From contig NZ_FONV01000011.1 of the NCBI RefSeq assembly GCF_900113015.1, positions 423,120-487,119 on the forward strand: 64,000 nucleotides of DNA. The letters are read 5' to 3'. The stretch is from Actinoplanes philippinensis. Lineage in GTDB: Bacteria > Actinomycetota > Actinomycetes > Mycobacteriales > Micromonosporaceae. Below are positions 24,892 through 32,850 of the stretch, one piece after another. The translations under genes were made by a program, and so were the position numbers. The notes below the pieces were generated by a model that was not told the DNA's origin, searched no databases, and saw only the letters and a program-made list of their open reading frames with translations. Each line of letters starts with the position of its first letter. Position 1 is the first letter of the stretch.

Positions 24892-24911
24892 AGATGTTAC
24901 CTACTCGAAGG

Positions 24912-26003
24912 TCACTTCGGCGCGCTGGCCGACTCGACCTTCACGGTCCCGGCGATGATGTCCGCCTTCAGCTTCTCGAGCTCGGACTTCAGGGTGGCGT
25001 CGACCTTGCTGTCGAAGCTGTGGAACTCGGCGATCGAGACGCCGTTGTTCGACAGGTCACCGACGTAGCCCGGGGTCGCCGACAGGGTCTCGCCCTTGGC
25101 GCCCTTGACGACGGCCTCCTTGACGGCCTCCTCGATGTTCTTGATCACGGTGCTCAGGAACACGTCACAGTACTGCGCCGCGCTGGTGCAGCCGTCCTGG
25201 TCGACCCAGATGACCGCGACCTTGCCGGCGGAGTCCTTGGCGACCGCGGCGGTGCCCAGACCGGTGCCGCCGGCGACCGGCATGATCACGTCGGCGCCCT
25301 GGGAGACCAGGGTCTGGGTGATGCTCTTGCCCTTGTTCTGGTCGCCGAAGTTCTCGGCGAAGCTGCCGTTCTGCGCCTTCTTGTCCCAGCCGAGGACCTG
25401 GACGTTCTTGCCCTTGGCGGTGTTGTAGTGCGCGACACCGTCGGCGAAGCCGTCCATGAAGATGGTGACCGGCGGGATCTTCAGGCCGCCGTAGGTGCCG
25501 ACCTTGCCGGTCTTGGAGTAGCCCGCGGCCAGGTAGCCGGCGAGGAACGCGGCCTGCTGGGTGGCGAACTGCATCGGGTAGACGTTGGGGCTCTCGCTGC
25601 CGCTGTCGACGATGGCGAACTGCGACTTGCTGCTCTCCTTCGCGACCTTGGTGGTGGCAGTGCCCATCAGGCCGCCGACCGCGAGGATGAAGTTGCAGCC
25701 CTGCGAGACGTAGTTGCGCAGACCGGGCTCGTAGTCGGCCTCGGAGGAGGACGCCACGTACTTCGGGTCGACGTTGGTGGCTTCCTTCTGGGCGGCCTGG
25801 ATGCCGGCCCACGCGGAGGCGTTGAACGACTTGTCGTCGATGCCACCCGTGTCGGTGACCATGCAGGCCTTGTAGGCGGCCGCGGCGCTGGTGCTGGAGC
25901 CCGGCGTGCTCTCCTTCGGCGCCTCGCCACAGGCGGCGGCAGCGAGCGTCAGCCCACCTGCCGCGAGAATCGCCACGATCCGGTTCCCACGTACTGGGCG
26001 CAA
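24912..26003 (-). CDS. Bmp-family nucleoside-binding lipoprotein of the ABC importer
   Basis: 363 residues. The N-terminus is a lipoprotein signal (basic RPVRGNR, hydrophobic IVAILAAGGLTLAAAAC, lipobox cysteine), then a Ser/Thr-rich linker and the Bmp/PnrA domain: ACMVTDTGGIDDKSFNASAW, ILAVGGLMG, FLAGYLAAGYSKTGKVGTYG and VIWVDQDG. Bmp proteins bind nucleosides, PnrA being the type example. The TTG at 26003 is chosen because AAGGAGG stands five bases upstream; a GTG at 26024 is the alternative. It is the first gene of the nucleoside operon. Confidence 0.92.
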   Translation of the reverse strand: MRPVRGNRIVAILAAGGLTLAAAACGEAPKESTPGSSTSAAAAYKACMVTDTGGIDDKSFNASAWAGIQAAQKEATNVDPKYVASSSEADYEPGLRNYVSQGCNFILAVGGLMGTATTKVAKESSKSQFAIVDSGSESPNVYPMQFATQQAAFLAGYLAAGYSKTGKVGTYGGLKIPPVTIFMDGFADGVAHYNTAKGKNVQVLGWDKKAQNGSFAENFGDQNKGKSITQTLVSQGADVIMPVAGGTGLGTAAVAKDSAGKVAVIWVDQDGCTSAAQYCDVFLSTVIKNIEEAVKEAVVKGAKGETLSATPGYVGDLSNNGVSIAEFHSFDSKVDATLKSELEKLKADIIAGTVKVESASAPK

Positions 26004-26116
26004 GACGCCCTCCTTCCGGTGCACACCGAGGTCCTGTTACTCGGGTGAATCTCGGTCGGGAGCGTATCTCCGGGCCAGGACCGAGACCGGACATCGGTAC
26101 GGACTGTTGGCGCACC

Positions 26117-26122
26117 GTTATA
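26117..26122 (-). promoter_or_regulatory. Possible -10 box of the nucleoside operon
   Basis: TATAAC on the minus strand, in an otherwise GC-rich gap, would give a 5' untranslated region of about 100 bases before the Bmp start. No consensus -35 is seen. Confidence 0.4.
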
Positions 26123-26202
26123 CCGCCGCAATCACCCTGGTGGTGGCGCGTCGCTTTCGGCTGGTTCAGGAGGGAATTGCTCCCGTGACAGGAAACACTG
26201 AG

Positions 26203-26430
26203 TTAACGTTCAGCGCGGCGCCATGCCCGTACGCCGAGCACACCGACGGTCGTCCCGATGGCGAGTGACGCGACGATCAGGACGGCGTGCACCCACAGGA
26301 ACGAGGTCGGGGCCGAGCCGTCGAAGGAGCGGTCGTCCTTCCAGATCGCCAGCCCGAACCGGGGCCAGATGACCCAGGTCCACACGCCGACCCCGATCAG
26401 GAACGCCGCCCAGCGCTTGTTGATCACCAC
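26203..26430 (-). CDS. SCO4848-family small membrane protein
   Basis: 75 residues with two transmembrane helices (AAFLIGVGVWTWVIWP and FLWVHAVLIVASLAIGTTVG). It matches the actinobacterial SCO4848 family in the N-terminal NKRWAAFLIGVGVWTWVIWP, the charged LAIWKD and the basic C-terminus. Function is unknown. In S. coelicolor the family member also lies near trpS, as it does here. Confidence 0.8.
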   Translation of the reverse strand: MVINKRWAAFLIGVGVWTWVIWPRFGLAIWKDDRSFDGSAPTSFLWVHAVLIVASLAIGTTVGVLGVRAWRRAER

Positions 26431-26451
26431 GGGGCCAGTATCCCAGTGCGG

Positions 26452-26829
26452 TCAGGCGGTCAGTTTCCCGGCTATCCGCCGCCAGCCGGCCAGCACCTCG
26501 GCGGGCTCCGGCGGCTCCCCCGGGTACTCCTGGGCCTCCAGTGGCTCGAAGTCCTCCACGTCCGGGTCCTCGGCGGCGGCCCGCACCAGGTCGATCTCCT
26601 TGCGGATCGCGTCCACGCCGTCCAGCGGCAGCATCGGCTCCACCACCGCCATCAGGTCGTCGTCGATCACCACTGCCCGGGCCAGCGCGAGCGCGTGCTG
26701 GTGCTCGTACGGCCCGCAGACGATCGGCTCCCAGTCCTCCGAGTCGTCCAGCGCGCCGAAGGTGATGACCCACGGCTGCTCGGCGATCGGCGAGCCGGGT
26801 GGCAGGTGCAACGTCACGAGGGTGCCCAT
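26452..26829 (-). CDS. Hypothetical acidic protein
   Basis: 125 residues, unrecognised. A beta-rich start (GTLVTLHLPPGSPIAEQPWV) leads to CGPYEHQHALALARAVVIDD and an acidic, Pro/Glu-rich C-terminal half (DPDVEDFEPLEAQEYPGEPP). There is no signal peptide or membrane segment. It lies eight bases after the BrkB-type gene on the same strand, so it is probably co-transcribed with it. Codon use is typical of the window. Confidence 0.65.
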   Translation of the reverse strand: MGTLVTLHLPPGSPIAEQPWVITFGALDDSEDWEPIVCGPYEHQHALALARAVVIDDDLMAVVEPMLPLDGVDAIRKEIDLVRAAAEDPDVEDFEPLEAQEYPGEPPEPAEVLAGWRRIAGKLTA

Positions 26830-26836
26830 CGGCCCA

Positions 26837-27757
26837 TCATCGCGGGCGGTCGTGCCGGATCCAGATGTTTTGCCCCACGGGGGCGGTCTTGTCGTCAGCT
26901 GACAGATCGACCACCCGGCCGTGCGGGCTGGTCGCCGCCCAGGACGCGCCGAAGAGCAGCAACTGGTTGAAGACGTAGAGGTAGACCAGCGCGCCGACGG
27001 CGGAACCGACCAGGCCGTACGCCGGATTGCGCTCCACCAGGCCGACGAACGACTTGCCCACCGTGTTGAGCAGCATGATCCCGATGCCCACCTGGAGCAC
27101 CGGCGGCGTCATCCGGCGGGCCGTCATCCGCAGCCGGGGCACGGCCGCCAGCAGCGCCGCCGCCAGCAGCATGTTGACCGCGAGCGTGAGCACCCAGCTC
27201 ACCACCGACAGGGTGGTGGCGAACCCGCCGCCGGCCAGCCAGTGCAGCAACGTCTCCAGCCCGTAGACGGCGAGCTGGGAGAGGGCCAGCAGGAGCAGCA
27301 GGCCGACCAGCACCAGCAGGTCGACGGCCTGGCGGACACCGATGTATCCGGGCTGCTCGCGCACCCGCCAGATCAGCCGCTGCGACGACCGGATCGCCTC
27401 GACCCAGCCGATGCCGGTGAAGGTGAGGCCGATCAGGCCGACGATGCCGACGCTGGCCTTGCTCTCCAGGATCGCCTGGATGTCGAGGAACGGCAGGTTC
27501 TGGTGGAGGAAGTCACGGACCAGATCGAGCAGCTCCACATTGGCAGTCAGCAGCCAGCCGAAGATCGAGTATCCGATCAGCAGCAGCGCGAAGACGGCGA
27601 AGAAGCCGTAGTAGGCGATGGCCGCGGCCAATCGGCCACCCTGGACGCTCTCGTAGCGCAGGATCGCCCGGCAGAAGTGGTCGAAGTAGGGCGACCGGTA
27701 GCGCACCGCCAGGATCCGGGCCGCGGTCGCGTCATAGGCCCGGTCGATCGGATTCAC
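26837..27757 (-). CDS. YihY/virulence factor BrkB family membrane protein
   Basis: 306 residues with six predicted membrane helices. The family pattern is clear: a charged start, RYESVQGGRLAAAIAYYGFF in the first helix region, then GLIGLTFTGIGWVEAIRSSQ and VGSAVGALVYLYVFNQLLLF near the end. The family was once misnamed RNase BN; its true role in the envelope is not known. It lies between the RNA ligase-like gene and the acidic protein gene, all on the minus strand. Confidence 0.88.
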   Translation of the reverse strand: MNPIDRAYDATAARILAVRYRSPYFDHFCRAILRYESVQGGRLAAAIAYYGFFAVFALLLIGYSIFGWLLTANVELLDLVRDFLHQNLPFLDIQAILESKASVGIVGLIGLTFTGIGWVEAIRSSQRLIWRVREQPGYIGVRQAVDLLVLVGLLLLLALSQLAVYGLETLLHWLAGGGFATTLSVVSWVLTLAVNMLLAAALLAAVPRLRMTARRMTPPVLQVGIGIMLLNTVGKSFVGLVERNPAYGLVGSAVGALVYLYVFNQLLLFGASWAATSPHGRVVDLSADDKTAPVGQNIWIRHDRPR

Positions 27758-27778
27758 CGGCCGACCGTATCGGACACG

Positions 27779-28309
27779 TCAGCTTCCGAGTGGGAAGTCC
27801 CGGCGTGGCCGCCAGGGTCCCTCGCCGCCGTGGGAGAACAGGGTGAACGCGGCGACCTCGAAACGGGCCGAGAAATCGGCCAGATCCTCGAAGACCGCGT
27901 CCAGCGCCTCCGGCGGCACGTCCTGCGCCACGGTGACGTGCGGATGATACGGAAACCGGGTGTCCCGGTTGACGTCCTCCGAGCGGGTGATCGCCTCGGC
28001 CAGCAGCTCGCACTCGCTGATCCCCTGGGCCAGCGTCACGAACACCACCTCGGTGATCGGCCGGAACGTGCCGGTCCCCCGCAGGTGGACGGTGAACGGC
28101 TGCTGGGCCGACGCGACCGACTCCAGATGCTTCTCGATCGCCGGCAGCGCGTCGGCCGCGACCTCGGTCGGGCCGAGGAGCGTGACGTGCGCCGGCGTCC
28201 AGGCGGCCTGCGGATCGCCGGCCTCCGCACGCCGGCGGGTCAGCGCCGACCCCCACGGCTCGGGGATGTCGATCGCCACGCCGATACGGGTGATGCCCGG
28301 CTGGGTCAT
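27779..28309 (-). CDS. 2'-5' RNA ligase / cyclic phosphodiesterase superfamily (2H) protein
   Basis: 176 residues. The two HxT motifs of the 2H phosphoesterase fold are present: PAHVTLLGP and PHVTVAQD. These position the catalytic histidines for action on 2',5' linkages or cyclic phosphates in RNA or nucleotides. Spacing between the motifs is normal. The stop of trpS upstream is five bases away, so the gene is probably in the trpS operon. Confidence 0.85.
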   Translation of the reverse strand: MTQPGITRIGVAIDIPEPWGSALTRRRAEAGDPQAAWTPAHVTLLGPTEVAADALPAIEKHLESVASAQQPFTVHLRGTGTFRPITEVVFVTLAQGISECELLAEAITRSEDVNRDTRFPYHPHVTVAQDVPPEALDAVFEDLADFSARFEVAAFTLFSHGGEGPWRPRRDFPLGS

Positions 28310-28314
28310 CCCGG

Positions 28315-29349
28315 TCAGGCTTCGCGGGCGGGGCTGAGGAAACCCACGTTCCGGTACGCCCGGGCGAGTGTCACCGCGGAGACGGCACGAGCTTTCTCGG
28401 CGCCGACCGCGAGCACCTTGTCGAGCTGGGCCGGGTCGTCGAGGTAGAGCTTGGTGCGCTCCTGGATCGGCTTGACGAACTCGACCAGCACCTCGGCCAG
28501 GTCCTTCTTGAGGTCGCCGTAACCCCGGCCCTCATACGCCTCGAGCAGCTCGTCGATGGCCCGGTTGGTCAGCGCCGCGTAGATGGTCAGCAGGTTGCTG
28601 ACGCCCGGCTTGTTCTCCTCGTCGTAGAGGATGTCGCGCCCGGTGTCGGTGACCGCCGACTTGATCTTCTTGGCCGAGCGCGCCGGATCCTCCAGCAGCT
28701 CGATGATGCCGTTCGGCGAGGAGGCCGATTTCGACATCTTGATCGTCGGGTCCTGCAGGTCGAAGATCTTCGCGGTGTCCTTCACGATGTACGGCGAAGG
28801 CATGGTGAAGGTCTTGCCGAACCGGGTGTTGAACCGCTGGGCCAGGTCGCGGGTGAGCTCCAGGTGCTGCCGCTGGTCCTCGCCGACCGGGACCTGGTCG
28901 GCCTGGTAGAGCAGGATGTCGGCGGCCTGCAGGATCGGGTAGGAGAACAGCCCCACGGTCGTGCTGTCCTGCCCGGCCTTGGACGCCTTGTCCTTGAACT
29001 GGACCATCCGGCCGGCCTCGCCGAACCCGGTGATGCAGCTGAGCACCCAGCCGAGCTGCGCGTGCTCGGGCACGTGGGACTGGACGAAGAGCGTGCACTG
29101 CTCCGGGTCGAGCCCGACGGCCAGCAACTGCGCGGCGGAAATCCGGCTTCGGTTACGAAGGATCTTCGGATCGTGTCCCATGGTGATGGCGTGCAGGTCG
29201 ACCACGCAGTAGAACGCGTCGTGCGTGTGCTGCATGGCCACCCAGTTGCGCACCGCGCCCAGGTAGTTGCCGAGGTGGAAGGAATCGGCGGTCGGCTGGA
29301 TGCCGGAGAGCACTCGCGGGCGGCGGGCAACGTCGGACATGGGCGCCAT
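28315..29349 (-). CDS. trpS: Tryptophanyl-tRNA synthetase
   Basis: Charges tRNA-Trp. 344 residues, class I synthetase with the HIGH-type motif HLGN (about 25-28) in QPTADSFHLGNYLGAVRNW and the KMSKS loop at about residue 205 (TIKMSKSASSPNG). Other conserved parts are GRMVQFKDK and VPVGEDQRQHLELTRDLA. The ATG at 29349 is taken because GAGG lies eight bases upstream; ATG 29340 would lose three residues. Confidence 0.96.
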   Translation of the reverse strand: MAPMSDVARRPRVLSGIQPTADSFHLGNYLGAVRNWVAMQHTHDAFYCVVDLHAITMGHDPKILRNRSRISAAQLLAVGLDPEQCTLFVQSHVPEHAQLGWVLSCITGFGEAGRMVQFKDKASKAGQDSTTVGLFSYPILQAADILLYQADQVPVGEDQRQHLELTRDLAQRFNTRFGKTFTMPSPYIVKDTAKIFDLQDPTIKMSKSASSPNGIIELLEDPARSAKKIKSAVTDTGRDILYDEENKPGVSNLLTIYAALTNRAIDELLEAYEGRGYGDLKKDLAEVLVEFVKPIQERTKLYLDDPAQLDKVLAVGAEKARAVSAVTLARAYRNVGFLSPAREA

Positions 29350-29411
29350 TGTGTCAGCCTCGGCCCGGGATCGGCGAATCCCCTGCCGGGTCACGCCGAT
29401 GTTCGAACCTG

Positions 29412-29445
29412 TTGACCTTTGATCGTTTCTGGGGAATTCTAGGAT
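29412..29445 (+). promoter_or_regulatory. Possible galE promoter
   Basis: TTGACC (29412-29417) is followed after 17 bases by AATTCT and after 22 bases by TAGGAT (29440-29445). This is the least GC-rich spot upstream of galE. The hexamer assignment is uncertain. Confidence 0.4.
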
Positions 29446-29472
29446 CGTCCGCACAGAGAAAGGGCCACAGTC

Positions 29473-30447
29473 GTGAAATTGCTCGTCACCGGCGGCGCCG
29501 GGTACGTCGGCAGTGTGACCAGCAGGCTACTGCTGGACGCGGGCCACGAGGTGGTCGTGCTCGACAACCTGCGTACGGGGTTCCGCGAGGCGGTGGCGCC
29601 GGACGCCACCTTCGTGCAGGCCGACATCGCCGACGCCGCCCAGGTCCTCACCCCGGACGCCGGCTTCGACGCGGTGCTGCACTTCGCCGGCCTGATCGCG
29701 GCCGGTGAGTCGATGGCCAAGCCGGAGCTCTACTGGCACGAGAACGTGGTGAAGTCGCTGGCCCTCCTCGACACGATCCGCGCCGCGAAGGTACCGCGGG
29801 TGATCTTCTCGTCCACCGCCGCCGTCTACGGCAACCCGGTCGAGCTGCCCATCACCGAGTCCGCGATCAAAGCCCCGACCAGCACGTACGGGTCGACGAA
29901 ACTCACCTTCGACCTGGCGCTGACCTCGGAGGCGTTCGCGCACGGCCTGGCCGCGGTCTCGCTGCGCTACTTCAACGTGGCGGGCGCCTACATCGCCGAG
30001 GACCACGAGATCGGCGAGCGCCACGACCCGGAGACGCACCTGATCCCGATCACCCTCCAGGTGGCCGCCGGCAAGCGGGAGAAGCTGCAGCTGTTCGGCG
30101 ACGACTACCCGACCGTGGACGGCACCTGCGTGCGCGACTACATCCACGTGGAGGACCTGGCCCGGGCGCACCTGCTGGCCTTGGGCGCGACGGTCGCCGG
30201 CGAGCACCGCATCTACAACCTGGGCAACGGCAACGGGTTCTCCAACCGGCAGGTCGTCGAGGCGGCCCGCGAGGTCACCGGCGCGGAGATCCCGGTCGAG
30301 ATCGCCGCGCGACGCGACGGCGACCCGGCCACCCTTGTCGCCTCCTCCGACCGGGCCCGCGAGGACCTCGGCTGGACCCCGCGCAAGAACACCCTGCACG
30401 ACATGATCGGCGACGCTTGGACCTTCTACCGGAAGCACGTGGCATGA
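29473..30447 (+). CDS. galE: UDP-glucose 4-epimerase
   Basis: Interconverts UDP-galactose and UDP-glucose (Leloir pathway). 324-residue extended SDR with the NAD-binding GGAGYVGS (7-14), the catalytic serine and YxxxK motif in STYGSTKLTF, and TCVRDYIHVEDLARAHLLAL. Its stop overlaps the galK start in ATGA. UDP-galactose could also feed surface glycans made by nearby glycosyltransferases. Confidence 0.95.
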   Translation: MKLLVTGGAGYVGSVTSRLLLDAGHEVVVLDNLRTGFREAVAPDATFVQADIADAAQVLTPDAGFDAVLHFAGLIAAGESMAKPELYWHENVVKSLALLDTIRAAKVPRVIFSSTAAVYGNPVELPITESAIKAPTSTYGSTKLTFDLALTSEAFAHGLAAVSLRYFNVAGAYIAEDHEIGERHDPETHLIPITLQVAAGKREKLQLFGDDYPTVDGTCVRDYIHVEDLARAHLLALGATVAGEHRIYNLGNGNGFSNRQVVEAAREVTGAEIPVEIAARRDGDPATLVASSDRAREDLGWTPRKNTLHDMIGDAWTFYRKHVA

Positions 30448-31589
30448 ACAACGTGGGCGAAACCGCGAAAAGGGCGTTCACCGAGGCGTACGGGACCGAG
30501 CCGGCCGGGCTGTGGGCGGCGCCCGGACGGGTCAACCTGATCGGCGAGCACACCGACTACAACGACGGCTTCGTGCTGCCCTTCGCGCTGCCGCAGCGGA
30601 CCGTGGCGGCGGCCGGCCCGGCGCCGGACGGCCGCTGGTCGGTCTGCTCCACACTGGCGCCGGAGCCGGTCTCGTTCGGGGTCACCGAGCCGGGTGAGGT
30701 GAGCGGCTGGGGGGCGTACGTCGCCGGGATCGTGTGGGCCCTGCAGGACGCGGGCTTCGAGGTGCCGCCGGCACGGATCGCGATCGCTTCGGACGTACCC
30801 CTCGGATCGGGTTTGTCCTCCTCGGCCGCGCTGGAGTCGGCCGTGCTCACCGCCCTGATCGACCTCGGCGGCCTGGAAGTGCCGACGGAACGTCGGCCGG
30901 CGATCGCGCAGCGCGCCGAGAACGTGTATGTGGGGGCGCCCACCGGCATCCTCGACCAGTCCGCGTCGATCCGCTGCCTCGCCGGCCGGGCGCTGTTCCT
31001 GGACTGCCGGTCCTATCAGGTCGAGCAGATCCCGTTCGACCTGGCCGCCGAGGGCCTGGCCATCCTGGTGATCAACAGCAACGCGCCGCACCAGCACGTC
31101 GACGGCGAGTACGGCGAGCGCCGCAAGAGCTGTGAGGCGGCGGCCGCCGCCCTCGGTGTGCCCGCGCTGCGCGACGTCTCCACCGCCGAGCTGACGCAGG
31201 CCCTGGAACGGCTCGACGACGACGTGCTGCGCCGCCGGGCCCGGCACATCATCACCGAGAACCAGCGGGTGCTGGACACCGTGTCGCTGCTGCGCTCCGG
31301 GCGGGTCCGCGAGATCGGCCCGCTGCTGACCGCCTCGCACGCGTCCATGCGCGACGACTTCGAGATCACCGTGGACCAGGTGGACGTGGCCGTGCAGGCC
31401 TCGCTCGAGGCGGGGGCGTACGGCGCCCGGATGACCGGCGGCGGCTTCGGCGGGTGCGTGCTCGCCCTGATCGACACCGACCGTGCCGACGCCACCGCCG
31501 CCGCGGTCGCCGACGCCTACCGGCAGCGGGGCTTCACCGCCCCGACCAGCTGGGTGGCCATCGCGGGCCCCGGCGCGGCCCGGATCTGA
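30444..31589 (+). CDS. galK: Galactokinase
   Basis: Phosphorylates galactose at O1 using ATP. 381-residue GHMP kinase: GRVNLIGEHTDYNDGFVLP (galactokinase signature), the ATP loop PLGSGLSSSAALE, and the C-terminal motif MTGGGFGGCVLAL. The ATG at 30444 overlaps the galE stop, so the two are coupled. A galT gene is not in the window. Confidence 0.96.
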   Translation: MNNVGETAKRAFTEAYGTEPAGLWAAPGRVNLIGEHTDYNDGFVLPFALPQRTVAAAGPAPDGRWSVCSTLAPEPVSFGVTEPGEVSGWGAYVAGIVWALQDAGFEVPPARIAIASDVPLGSGLSSSAALESAVLTALIDLGGLEVPTERRPAIAQRAENVYVGAPTGILDQSASIRCLAGRALFLDCRSYQVEQIPFDLAAEGLAILVINSNAPHQHVDGEYGERRKSCEAAAAALGVPALRDVSTAELTQALERLDDDVLRRRARHIITENQRVLDTVSLLRSGRVREIGPLLTASHASMRDDFEITVDQVDVAVQASLEAGAYGARMTGGGFGGCVLALIDTDRADATAAAVADAYRQRGFTAPTSWVAIAGPGAARI

Positions 31590-31599
31590 CGCTTCGACG

Positions 31600-31655
31600 G
31601 TTCTGCTGCGGGTATGCCCGGTTCCATGACGACCGAACAGCACCCGCAGCAGAAC
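31600..31655 (+). terminator. 14-bp inverted repeat after galK, spanning small-ORF start codons
   Basis: GTTCTGCTGCGGGT (31600-31613) and ACCCGCAGCAGAAC (31642-31655) are exact reverse complements with a 28-base loop. It lies ten bases after the galK stop and fits a terminator. The loop also contains both candidate start codons of the small frame 31614/31626-31817. Confidence 0.6.
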
Positions 31656-31817
31656 GAACCCAACGAGTTCGGCTTCGCCGGCGCGGCCACCGGGCCGGAA
31701 GCCACCCGGCAGACGTCCACCGAGGGCGACGCGGAAGACATCGCGGTGCCCGCCGACGACCTCACCGGCCCGCTCACCCATGCTCTGGAAGAGGCCACGA
31801 GCCACGACGAGAGCTGA
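31626..31817 (+). CDS. Possible small hypothetical protein
   Basis: 63 residues from ATG 31626 (67 from ATG 31614): polar and acidic, with PQQNEPNEFGFAGAATGP and a Ser/Asp-rich end, no membrane segment. There is no Shine-Dalgarno, and both starts lie in the loop of a 14-bp hairpin, so either it is under tight translational control or it is not a gene. Codon positions are compatible with coding. A second hairpin follows its stop. Confidence 0.4.
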   Translation: MTTEQHPQQNEPNEFGFAGAATGPEATRQTSTEGDAEDIAVPADDLTGPLTHALEEATSHDES

Positions 31818-31827
31818 GCGGCGGCCA

Positions 31828-31849
31828 CCCATCCGAGGGGCCGGATGGG
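31828..31849 (+). terminator. Short hairpin after the small frame
   Basis: CCCATCCG and CGGATGGG pair around a six-base loop eleven bases after the stop of the small frame. Confidence 0.55.
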
Positions 31850-31918
31850 CCGTTCACCTGATCACCCGCAGGAGCGAGACCAGAGACTCGGCGCACGGCG
31901 CCCGACTATCGTGGCGGC

Positions 31919-32722
31919 ATGGGGTTGAGCCCACCGTATCTTCACGATGACACCGAGCGAGGTGTCAGCGTCAGCGCCGAAGCCGCCGAGGACGCCGCCG
32001 TCTCCGTGCTCACGGTCCGCGGCCCGTGGGACGCCCGGCTCAGCCTGAACGCGTCCGTGACGCTGCGGCGGTGCTTCACCGAGCATCCGGACGGGCTGAT
32101 CGTGGACCTCTCCGGACTGTCCGACCCGCACAGTGAGAGCGCTTCCACCTGGATGACCGCCCGGGCCTTCGCGGCGAGCCTCGACCCGCCGGTCCATCTG
32201 GCCCTCTGCGTGCCACCCGACCTGCCGCTCGCCGACCGCATGCAGGCCCTCGGCGCGGGCCGTTTCCTGCCCGTCTACGCCAAGGTGCGGCAGGCCCGGG
32301 TGGCCCTGGCCGGCCGGATCCCGGGCGACCGGCGGCTGAGCCTGACGCTGCGCTCCGACCCGGAGGCGCCGAGCCTGGCCCGCAACCTGGTCAGCGACGC
32401 GTGCCTGTCCTGGGGTCTGGTGCACCTGCTGCACCGCAGCCGGCTGGTCATGTCGGAGCTGGTCACCAACGCGATCGAACACGCCGGCACCGACATCCGG
32501 GTGATGGTGAGCCGCCGCGGGGCGGGAGTGCAACTGTCCGTCGCCGACGGCGACCCGCGTCTGCCGCGGATCCTGCCGGTCTCCCGCCCGCGCCCGGACC
32601 TGCCGCTCGACGAGCGGGGCCGCGGGCTGCGGACGGTGGCCGGGACCGCCGCCCAGTGGGGCGCCGTCCCGACCGAGACCGGCAAGATCGTGTGGGCCAC
32701 GCTGGTCAGCGCACCCCGATGA
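31919..32722 (+). CDS. STAS domain fused to a GHKL (anti-sigma-type) ATPase domain
   Basis: 267 residues. Residues about 28-130 look like a STAS (anti-anti-sigma) domain: VLTVRGPWDARLSLNASVTL, LIVDLSGLSDPHSES and GAGRFLPVY. Residues about 145-265 look like an RsbW/SpoIIAB-type ATPase with N box VMSELVTNAIEHAGTDI, a G1-like VADGDPRLP and G2 GRGLRTVAG. Anti-sigma kinases and STAS antagonists are usually separate proteins, so one chain carrying both could regulate itself. No sigma factor gene is adjacent. Its last codons run into a 23-bp repeat array. Confidence 0.8.
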   Translation: MGLSPPYLHDDTERGVSVSAEAAEDAAVSVLTVRGPWDARLSLNASVTLRRCFTEHPDGLIVDLSGLSDPHSESASTWMTARAFAASLDPPVHLALCVPPDLPLADRMQALGAGRFLPVYAKVRQARVALAGRIPGDRRLSLTLRSDPEAPSLARNLVSDACLSWGLVHLLHRSRLVMSELVTNAIEHAGTDIRVMVSRRGAGVQLSVADGDPRLPRILPVSRPRPDLPLDERGRGLRTVAGTAAQWGAVPTETGKIVWATLVSAPR

Positions 32723-32850
32723 CTCCTGTCAGCGCGCCTCTGACTCTTGTCTCAGCGCGCCTCTGACTCTCTCAGCGCGCCTCTGACTCTTGTGTCAGCG
32801 CACCTCTGACTCTTGTCTTAACGCGCCTCTGACTCTTGTCAGCGCGCCTC
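32707..32850. repeat. Array of about seven 20-24 bp repeats at the cysN 3' end
   Basis: Copies of CAGCGC(A/G)CCTCTGACTCTTGT begin at 32707, 32730, 32753, 32773, 32796, about 32819 and 32840. The first lies in the 3' end of the STAS/ATPase gene; the last contains the cysN stop codon and its final codons (Glu-Ala-Arg). The array fills the whole gap between these convergent genes. No separate terminator hairpin is seen. Confidence 0.88.

Noticed and set aside
32707..32850. CRISPR-like interpretation of the 23-bp array
   Set aside because: There are no spacers between the units, and the repeat is derived from adjacent coding sequence.
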